Shown: piece by piece, positions 58,594 to 64,000 of the stretch
Position numbering within the stretch: position 1 is the stretch's first letter
Layout: every line of letters begins with the position of its first letter
Origin: Thermococcus indicus
Lineage (GTDB): Archaea; Methanobacteriota_B; Thermococci; Thermococcales; Thermococcaceae
NCBI RefSeq assembly: GCF_006274605.1
Contig: NZ_CP040846.1
Location: 2,053,041 to 2,117,040 of the forward strand
Length of the DNA: 64,000 nt
Direction: 5' to 3'
Notes under the pieces: generated by a model
Databases searched by the model: none
Told to the model about the DNA's origin: nothing
What the model saw: the letters and a program-made list of their open reading frames with translations, nothing else
Position numbers and translations under genes: made by a program

Positions 58594-59035
58594 TCTCAAG
58601 CAGTTCCTTGCTTCTCCTGAAGCGGACTTTCCTGATTTTTATCTCCCCTATTTCCCCGGTAGTTGCGGTGTGCTCCTTGTTGCAGGCATTTACGTTCCAG
58701 CCCTCTATAACGACCACCTTGAGGGTTCTTACCTCCGGCGGGATCGGGAAAAGGTCGTACATGTCCTCGCCGAAGCGCTCCTCTGCCTCTTCGCGCGGAA
58801 GCTCGTAAACCTGGACCGGGACGTTTTCCCTTACCTTTTCGTTTGCCAGGCGCTCTATCTCGGCGATTTCTTCGGGCGTCGGCTTTCTGTCGAACTTGAC
58901 GGTCAGCCTTCCATGGTTTCCATCCACGTAAACACTCGCCGTCCACTTTGCTTTCTCGCCAAGAACCTTGACGACGGCGCCTTTAACGACATGCAAAGCC
59001 GTATGGGCTCTAACGTCAACCGGCGGCATAGGCAT
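58574..59035 (-). CDS. AlaX-type trans-editing protein (alanyl-tRNA editing domain)
   Basis: 153-residue free-standing editing domain homologous to the editing part of AlaRS; hydrolyses mischarged Ser- or Gly-tRNA-Ala. Zinc motif H-T-A-L-H (about residues 11-15) and C-N-K-E-H (about 117-121) are intact. Short (AlaX-S-like) form. Start ATG 59035 or 59029; no strong ribosome binding site is visible, so translation may be leaderless. Confidence 0.85.
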   Translation of the reverse strand: MPMPPVDVRAHTALHVVKGAVVKVLGEKAKWTASVYVDGNHGRLTVKFDRKPTPEEIAEIERLANEKVRENVPVQVYELPREEAEERFGEDMYDLFPIPPEVRTLKVVVIEGWNVNACNKEHTATTGEIGEIKIRKVRFRRSKELLEISFDVL

Positions 59036-59275
59036 CGCAACATCTTGTCAAGAGGATTATTAAGGGTTACGGGATGTGGGAAACAGCCCGGCTGGTTATC
59101 AATCCCACAGGTAAATTCAAACGGAGATTATCCAGCGGCTCTTGAATGTTTTTCAGTCCACTGGTGGCCGTACCGAATAATCCCCGCCAGAAGCTTGCAC
59201 CATTAAACAAAAACCGTTATAAATGCCAAAAACGATACACTAGTGCCTGATTAAAAACTTTTGAGGTGGTCGAAA

Positions 59276-60622
59276 ATGGCCGAGAAGAGAAAGAAGAGGG
59301 TTCTCATTTTGGGCGCCGCCGGAAGGGACTTCCACAACTTCAACGTGTTCTTCAGGGACAACCCCGACTACGAGGTCGTTGCCTTCACCGCCACTCAGAT
59401 TCCGGACATCGAGGGCAGGGTCTACCCGCCCGAGCTCGCCGGCGAGCTCTACCCGAACGGCATTCCGATCTGGAGCGAGGATGACATGGAGAAGATAATC
59501 AAGGAGCACGACATCGACGTCGTCGTCTTCGCCTACTCCGACGTTCCGCACGAGCACGTCATGCACCTCGCCAGCAGGGCCCACAGCGCCGGTGCCGACT
59601 TCTGGCTCCTCGGTCCGAAGAGCACCATGCTCAAGTCCAGCAAGCCGGTTATAGCGGTTACCGCCGTTAGAACCGGCTGTGGAAAGAGCCAGACCAGCAG
59701 GAAGGTCGCCCAGATCCTCCAGGAGATGGGCTACAAGGTCGTCGCGATAAGGCACCCGATGCCCTACGGTGACCTCAGGAAGCAGGTCGTCCAGCGCTTC
59801 GCCAGCTACGAGGACCTCGATAAGCACGAGTGCACCATCGAGGAGCGCGAGGAGTACGAGCCCTACATAGACAGGGGCATGGTGGTCTATGCCGGCGTTG
59901 ACTACGAGAAGATCCTCCGCGAGGCCGAGAAGGAGGCAGACATAATCCTCTGGGACGGCGGAAACAACGACTTCCCGTTCTACGAGCCCGACCTCTGGAT
60001 AGTCGTCACCGACCCGCACAGGCCGGGCCACGAACTCAAGTACCACCCCGGTGAGACCAACTTCCGCGCGGCTGACGTCATAATCATCAACAAGATAGAC
60101 ACCGCCAACAGGGACGACATCCAGAAGGTTCGCGAGAGCATCGAGAAGGTCAACCCGAACGCCGTCATCATCGACGGTGCCTCACCGCTCTACGTGGACA
60201 AGCCGGAGCTCATCAAGGGCAAGCGCGTTCTTGTCGTTGAGGACGGCCCGACCCTCACCCACGGCGGCATGAAGTACGGTGCCGGCTACGTCGCCGCCAA
60301 GAAGTATGGCGCGGCTGAGATAATCGACCCGAGGCCCTACGCCGTCGGCTCGATCATCGACACTTACAAGAAGTACAGCCACCTCGACGTCATCCTTCCT
60401 GCTATGGGCTACGGCGCCAAGCAGATCAAGGAGCTTGAGGAAACCATCAACCGCGCCGATGCCGACGTCGTCATCATGGGTACCCCAATCGACCTCCGCC
60501 GCGTCATGAAGCTCAACAAGCCGGCCGTTCGCGTCAGGTACGAGCTCGAGGAGATCGGTGAGCCGAAGCTCAGGGACATCCTCAAGGACTTCGTCGAGAA
60601 GTGCGAGAAGCTCAAGAAGTGA
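59276..60622 (+). CDS. Cyclic 2,3-diphosphoglycerate synthetase-like P-loop protein
   Basis: 448 residues. The N-terminal Rossmann-like domain (R-V-L-I-L-G-A-A-G-R-D-F, about 8-19) is followed by a P-loop domain with T-A-V-R-T-G-C-G-K-S-Q-T (about 129-140) and N-K-I-D. Thermococcales copies are often annotated as cPGS, which makes the thermoprotectant cyclic 2,3-diphosphoglycerate; whether Thermococcus makes this solute by this enzyme is not settled. Codon usage is strongly biased to C-ending codons, as in highly expressed genes. ATG 59276 follows GAGGTGGTC; promoter TTATAAATG near 59216-59224. The 240-base gap upstream shows nothing else. Confidence 0.8.
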   Translation: MAEKRKKRVLILGAAGRDFHNFNVFFRDNPDYEVVAFTATQIPDIEGRVYPPELAGELYPNGIPIWSEDDMEKIIKEHDIDVVVFAYSDVPHEHVMHLASRAHSAGADFWLLGPKSTMLKSSKPVIAVTAVRTGCGKSQTSRKVAQILQEMGYKVVAIRHPMPYGDLRKQVVQRFASYEDLDKHECTIEEREEYEPYIDRGMVVYAGVDYEKILREAEKEADIILWDGGNNDFPFYEPDLWIVVTDPHRPGHELKYHPGETNFRAADVIIINKIDTANRDDIQKVRESIEKVNPNAVIIDGASPLYVDKPELIKGKRVLVVEDGPTLTHGGMKYGAGYVAAKKYGAAEIIDPRPYAVGSIIDTYKKYSHLDVILPAMGYGAKQIKELEETINRADADVVIMGTPIDLRRVMKLNKPAVRVRYELEEIGEPKLRDILKDFVEKCEKLKK

Positions 60623-60682
60623 TTTCCTCAGCCAGGAGAAAATCTTTTATCCTCTTCTTTTGTATTTCATGCAGGTGGTCTC

Positions 60683-60910
60683 ATGACAGGTGAAGGGGCG
60701 ATATTTGTATTTGTCGGGGTGTTCTGGCTGTTGGGTCTCATTGGGCTGATGGCAGCAATATGGGTTGTCTACGATGTCCTTGCAAAGCAGACGAAGATGG
60801 ACACAACCCAGAAGCTTATTTGGATACTAGTGGCCCTGTTCCTTTGGCTCATAGGCGCGATAATCTACTACCTCCTCGTCAAGAGGGAGGGCAAGTACGA
60901 AGAATCCTGA
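60683..60910 (+). CDS. Small membrane protein with PLDc_N-like two-helix domain
   Basis: 75 residues with two hydrophobic helices (about 5-30 and 45-66) and a K-Q-T-K-M-D loop; ends in K-R-E-G-K-Y-E-E-S. It matches the short PLDc_N pattern with I-W-V-V-Y-D-V. Possible role in membrane complexes; unknown. It is followed by a clear paralogue, so the pair arose by tandem duplication. ATG 60683 follows GCAGGTGGTCTC. Confidence 0.8.
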   Translation: MTGEGAIFVFVGVFWLLGLIGLMAAIWVVYDVLAKQTKMDTTQKLIWILVALFLWLIGAIIYYLLVKREGKYEES

Positions 60911-60938
60911 GGGCACTTGATTCCTCAAGGTGGTTGCA

Positions 60939-61196
60939 ATGGACGAGATGGCATTCTTCGGCCTTGTCTATGTGGCGGGCATGCTCCTGATGGTCCTCCA
61001 GCTGCTCGCCCTCGTGTGGGTCATCTACGATGTAACAACAAAGCAGACCAAGATGTCCGGCGTTGAAAAGGTCCTGTGGATCGTCCTGACGTTCCTCTTC
61101 ACGATACTGGGGGCACTGGTGTATTACCTCGTCGTTAAGAGGGGACGCAGGTACGAGGAGGGCGAAATAGACGCAGGGGAGATACGGGTCTGCTGA
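60939..61196 (+). CDS. Small membrane protein, tandem paralogue of the PLDc_N-like gene
   Basis: 85 residues with the same layout as the upstream gene: V-W-V-I-Y-D-V-T-T-K-Q-T-K-M and G-A-L-V-Y-Y-L-V-V-K-R-G correspond to W-V-V-Y-D-V-L-A-K-Q-T-K-M and G-A-I-I-Y-Y-L-L-V-K-R-E. An acidic C-terminal tail differs. ATG 60939 follows AAGGTGGTT; GTG 60930 is in frame. Co-transcribed with its paralogue. Confidence 0.78.
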   Translation: MDEMAFFGLVYVAGMLLMVLQLLALVWVIYDVTTKQTKMSGVEKVLWIVLTFLFTILGALVYYLVVKRGRRYEEGEIDAGEIRVC

Positions 61197-61533
61197 CCGG
61201 AAGCCTTTTAGGGATGACGACCAACTTACCCTGCCCGGGGAGTGCCGCCGAAGGCGGAGCCAATGAACTTGGGCGGGTTATTACCCCCTGTATTTCATTA
61301 AGGCAATAAAGGTAAATATCTTCTATTGGCCCCCAAATTCTAAATAAAACAAACTGTGTAACAGCCCACTACAGGATATTTCTAAGCTCTTTTTCGCCTC
61401 GCTGTTCATTCAAACATAACAAGATAACTAGTCACGAAACCATGTTGATCTTTAAATTAAACCGACAATAGGAAAGTTTAAATATGATCGCACAAAGTAT
61501 AATATGTCCCACACACTTTAGGAGGTCCAGAAA
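61197..61533. other. 337-base intergenic region: GC-rich hairpin island in AT-rich DNA, then a promoter
   Basis: 61229-61290 is GC-rich and foldable (see the ncRNA candidate). 61291-61470 is AT-rich with no gene I can support. At 61477-61485 is TTTAAATAT, the likely TATA of the following exported-protein gene, with AGGAGGTCC near 61520-61528 as ribosome binding site. Confidence 0.6.
61229..61290 (+). ncRNA. Candidate structured RNA
   Basis: Outer helix 61230-61239 with 61268-61277 (CCTGCCCGGG / CTTGGGCGGG, 10 pairs including three G-U), inner hairpin CCGCC-GAA-GGCGG at 61245-61257, joined by purine-rich internal loops. The G-U pairs hold only on the plus strand, which favours that strand. 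A TATA-like CCTTTTAG at about 61204-61211 would place initiation near 61232. GC islands in AT-rich gaps often mark RNA genes in hyperthermophiles. I cannot match it to a family; it could also be the 3' UTR of the preceding gene. Confidence 0.4.
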
Positions 61534-62658
61534 ATGAGGGCAACAATCGCGGGATTGCTCCTCAGTTTGGTTATCCTGCTAAGTACGGTGAGCCTCGCGA
61601 CTCCCATCTTTGACGATCCAAAAGCAGACTCCCATTCGGAGATAGTCATCTCGGAGTCCGCGCAGAAGCTTCTAAGGGGCAACCCCGTTTACTTCTACGG
61701 TGATGATGCTCCAGAGAACGCCCAGAGGCTGATAAATTCCCTTAAGACAAAATTGGGCATCGTCCTAGATTTCAAGGGACTGAAGAAATCCAACATAAAG
61801 TTCATCGGAATAGTGACTAAGCCAACCCCCGGGGGTAGATATTACACAGTGTACTACATTGTTGAAGGCCAAGGGATAGACCCGCAGCGAGAGGTACGCG
61901 AACTCCAGAAGATAAGTGAGGAGGTAAAAAGAACGGACATTGAAATCCTATCCGCCAGGTCCAAGTTATCGCCTCTAAGCCTCCAGGTCTCCTATGACTG
62001 GAATCCCATAGGGAGCGTTCAATGGAAGAGAAGCGCGCTGGATTCCGCCTCCCGTGCATATCTAGAATTCAAAGCGGACTACAGTTACGTGACAACCACC
62101 TCCGGCCAGTACTGGTATCTCGTTCACACAGTAACCCAGGGCAGGGCGGTGACATCTACCGTGGCCGTAAAAAGCCTGGAGACGATAATAGACGCCAACC
62201 ACCCTCAGAACCCGTGGCAGCAGATAGAAGACTGGTGTCCCAAAAACGACGGAGGCCCTAAAACGGTTTATAGTTACACATTCCAGATCAACAATGCAAA
62301 AGAAGGGTCAGTAAGTGCCACCGTCAGTTATGAAACCAGCGATGGATATTACATGAAATGGAAGGACCGCACCAGCGGATACGAGAGCAGGCTCGATGTC
62401 ACTCACGAGTACTACAAACAACATTATCTCCGTCCCGACATAGCCTGGGGATCACAGCTGACCGTGGAACCCTCTGCGATATTCTCAGCAGATCCATCAA
62501 AGGGAATGGGACGTACCTACTATTTAAGCCTAGACCACGTTGTGAAGGGAACCTTCTGGGTCAGGGGTGGAAGCGGAGCCATATACACCATGAGCACGCC
62601 TCCGATAGAATTCCACGTGACAGTGTATCCCTGGAAGATTGTTGAATACGATCAATGA
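61534..62658 (+). CDS. Exported protein of unknown function
   Basis: 374 residues with an N-terminal signal peptide (about 3-22, ending S-L-A), then a region with P-V-Y-F-Y-G-D-D-A-P and a hydrophobic-alternating C-terminal half likely to be beta-sandwich (many Y/T/V/S strands). One cysteine outside the signal, no anchor. Its own promoter and AGGAGGTCC ribosome binding site precede ATG 61534. General character resembles the exported protein at 51960-53396, but I cannot show homology by eye. Function unknown. Confidence 0.78.
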   Translation: MRATIAGLLLSLVILLSTVSLATPIFDDPKADSHSEIVISESAQKLLRGNPVYFYGDDAPENAQRLINSLKTKLGIVLDFKGLKKSNIKFIGIVTKPTPGGRYYTVYYIVEGQGIDPQREVRELQKISEEVKRTDIEILSARSKLSPLSLQVSYDWNPIGSVQWKRSALDSASRAYLEFKADYSYVTTTSGQYWYLVHTVTQGRAVTSTVAVKSLETIIDANHPQNPWQQIEDWCPKNDGGPKTVYSYTFQINNAKEGSVSATVSYETSDGYYMKWKDRTSGYESRLDVTHEYYKQHYLRPDIAWGSQLTVEPSAIFSADPSKGMGRTYYLSLDHVVKGTFWVRGGSGAIYTMSTPPIEFHVTVYPWKIVEYDQ

Positions 62659-62732
62659 TTTGTTTTTCAATTTTTGAGATGCTTAGAACTCCCACGTCTC
62701 AGCTTTTATAAAGGTATGAGAACCGGGAGTTC

Positions 62733-63146
62733 TCACTCCCCAACAACCTGCACCACAACGCGCCTTTGCCTCGGTATCACGTCGAGCTCGACGAAGAAAA
62801 TCTGCTGCCAGGTTCCGCGCACGAGCCTGCCGTCAACTACCGGGAGGCACTCGCTTGCGCCGAGAAGCGTCGCCCTCAGGTGGCTGTGGGCGTTGTCATC
62901 GATTCTGTCGTGGAGGTAGCCTTTGCCTTTGGGAATCAGCTCTCTCAAAGCCCGCTTGAAGTCCTCCAGAAGACCGGATTCATGCTCTATCGTGACTATC
63001 GCGCCAGTCGCCCCGGGAACGAAGACCAGAACCTGGCCGTTCTCGATTCCGGATTCCTCAACGATTCTCTCCACCTCACGGGTTATGTCGATGAGGTCAA
63101 TCTCCCCCTTCGTTTGAAACTTCAGTTCCCTCGTGAGAACCTTCAT
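62733..63146 (-). CDS. YjbQ/UPF0047 family protein
   Basis: 137 residues of the YjbQ fold (secondary thiamine-phosphate synthase activity reported for E. coli YjbQ; true role debated). Conserved N-A-H-S-H-L-R-A-T-L-L-G and G-T-W-Q-Q-I-F-F-V-E-L-D motifs are present, as is the V-P-G-A-T-G-A-I segment. ATG 63146 follows GGGGTGGTGGC and lies inside the 3' end of the VanZ-like gene (50-base overlap). A ThiN-domain gene further upstream in the same cluster is a suggestive thiamine link. Confidence 0.88.
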   Translation of the reverse strand: MKVLTRELKFQTKGEIDLIDITREVERIVEESGIENGQVLVFVPGATGAIVTIEHESGLLEDFKRALRELIPKGKGYLHDRIDDNAHSHLRATLLGASECLPVVDGRLVRGTWQQIFFVELDVIPRQRRVVVQVVGE

Positions 63147-63426
63147 GCCACCACCCCGCGATGACTCCGAGGGTGAAGCCTATTAGGTTTGCGCCCATGT
63201 CGGCGAAGGAGAACGTTCTGCCGGGAACGAAGAGCTGAAGAAACTCCAGAAGGAACGGCAGGGGCAGGAGGTAGGCCCACCAGCGCCATCCAAAAAAGCC
63301 CAGAGAGGCAAATTCTACCAAATGAACCAGCTTATCCCCGTTGGCCACGGGCGACGACGGAACCCTCGGGGTCAGGTTCAGAAACAGAAGAAGGAGCACG
63401 TAGAGGAAGAGAAACCTCCGCCTCAA
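63097..63426 (-). CDS. VanZ-like small membrane protein
   Basis: 109 residues with four hydrophobic segments; D-K-L-V-H-L-V-E-F-A-S-L-G-F-F and E-F-L-Q-L-F-V-P-G-R-T-F-S-F-A-D-M-G-A-N match VanZ-family membrane proteins, whose role is poorly known. TTG start at 63426 overlaps the ThiN-gene stop (TTGA), with GGTGGAG upstream. The 3' end overlaps yjbQ by 50 bases, so all three genes are coupled. Confidence 0.82.
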   Translation of the reverse strand: MRRRFLFLYVLLLLFLNLTPRVPSSPVANGDKLVHLVEFASLGFFGWRWWAYLLPLPFLLEFLQLFVPGRTFSFADMGANLIGFTLGVIAGWWHEGSHEGTEVSNEGGD

Positions 63427-64000
63427 AGGTTCTCCACCAGCCTCTTGAGCTTCTCAACGACGTCAAAGGGCGTCTCGCCGAATATATAGACCAGCGGTTC
63501 GACTCCAAGGCCGCCCACGTCAACGACAGCGTCGTAGGCATCCTGCCTGAAGGCCTCTGCTATAACCCTCACGGCCTCCTCTTCGCTCAGTCCGCCGGTT
63601 TTAACCTTCCCGACCTTGAACCCCACCGCAGTCAGGGCGGATTCTATGTCACGGCCGTACCTGATGTTGAGAACGCTCCGTATTTCGGGTCGTATCGCGG
63701 CCAGCTTAACGAGTATACCCGCGGTAAAACCGCTCGCCCCAAACTCGGGCGGGAGGGCGAAGGCTTTACCCTTGGCGGCGGTTATCCTTCCCGGAATCGC
63801 CGCAACGTCTTCGATGCCCCGCGGGGACGGAAGGGAGTAGGCGAAGTTGCTCCTGACCTCCGGGATGAGGGCTGGGAACTTTTCATCCCTGAGGAGCTCG
63901 TTGAGGGCCATGTTCAGAACCTCGAGTACCTCGCTCCTCAGCGGCTGGACCTCAAAGAGCGACCTGCATGCTTCTTCGCTCACACCTGCGTACTCGGAAT
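63423..64000 (-). CDS. ThiN-domain protein, 5' end beyond the window
   Basis: The C-terminal about 190 residues of a protein still open at base 64000. The ThiN fold is recognisable from S-N-F-A-Y-S-L-P-S-P-R-G-I-E-D-V-A-A-I-P-G-R and G-A-S-G-F-T-A-G-I. ThiN makes thiamine phosphate when fused to ThiD, or acts as a ligand sensor in the HTH-ThiN regulator ThiR. The residues just upstream (S-E-Y-A-G-V-S-E-E-A-C-R-S-L-F) look like the tail of an N-terminal domain, so this is not a stand-alone protein; ThiR or ThiD-ThiN cannot be told apart here. A GTG at 63983 is internal, not the true start. Confidence 0.75.
   Translation of the reverse strand, partial: SEYAGVSEEACRSLFEVQPLRSEVLEVLNMALNELLRDEKFPALIPEVRSNFAYSLPSPRGIEDVAAIPGRITAAKGKAFALPPEFGASGFTAGILVKLAAIRPEIRSVLNIRYGRDIESALTAVGFKVGKVKTGGLSEEEAVRVIAEAFRQDAYDAVVDVGGLGVEPLVYIFGETPFDVVEKLKRLVENL

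Overview
This window is from a hyperthermophilic euryarchaeon of the order Thermococcales, most likely a Thermococcus. The evidence is archaeal: proteasome-activating nucleotidase, proteasome beta subunit, archaeal RFC clamp loader with inteins, RadB, FAU-1, EndA, class I lysyl-tRNA synthetase, RIO2 kinase, a 16S-tRNA-Ala-23S operon, TATA/BRE promoters and GGTG-type ribosome binding sites. From memory, the order PAN / RIO2 / LipS2-like / plant-type asparaginase / RadB / RFC / KBL / proteasome beta follows T. kodakarensis from about TK2252 down to about TK2207, so most of the window is conserved core.

Layout. 1-3.84 kb is the right end of an integrated genetic element: an archaeo-eukaryotic primase-like protein, an SF1 helicase and the N-terminal half of an SSV-type integrase running into tRNA-Arg(CCG). 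3.9-8.3 kb holds a BlaI-like regulator with an M48 protease, dCMP deaminase, and lipid-carrier glycosylation genes (HAD-GT2 fusion, DUF2304, GlcNAc-1-P transferase). 8.2-24 kb holds a stand-alone Cas6-like protein, PAN, several MFS transporters, RIO2, an asparaginase/MFS/radical SAM operon, a PhoU-like regulator, an IorB-like protein, LysRS, a polyprenol kinase-like protein and a HAD-DUF366 fusion. 24.1-29.25 kb is the rRNA operon on the minus strand. 29.3-46.2 kb holds prs (frameshifted as assembled), a UPF0173 hydrolase, RadB, VapBC, FAU-1, MoaA, a Trm5-like methyltransferase, a DUF4143 ATPase and rfcL-rfcS, with two inteins in rfcS. 46.3-64 kb holds KBL, EndA, RimI, a BtuCD-type transporter, an inserted exported-protein gene, proteasome beta, threonine synthase, a second DUF4143 ATPase with twin palindromic operators, AlaX, a cPGS-like protein, small membrane proteins, YjbQ and a ThiN-domain protein cut by the window end.

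Functional links. PAN (9.2 kb) and PsmB (53.6 kb) belong to one degradation machine. RfcL/RfcS, RadB and the element primase/helicase are replication or repair factors. EndA is the enzyme class that cuts bulge-helix-bulge motifs such as those expected in the rRNA processing stems at 24.1/27.2 kb. The GT2, DUF2304, GPT and polyprenol kinase-like genes probably serve dolichol-linked glycan synthesis.

Three minus-strand genes (prs, rfcS intein 1, HAD-DUF366) are each altered at a G run in a way one extra G would repair. I read this as probable sequence or assembly error rather than biology. The strongest regulatory signal is a pair of identical 19-bp palindromes bracketing the TATA box of the second DUF4143 ATPase. 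The best candidates for uncharacterised structure are that operator pair, a GC-rich hairpin island at 61.23-61.28 kb, a family of IS605-end-like repeats around 46-50 kb, and the duplicated 3' tail of an ABC ATPase gene that brackets an exported-protein gene.
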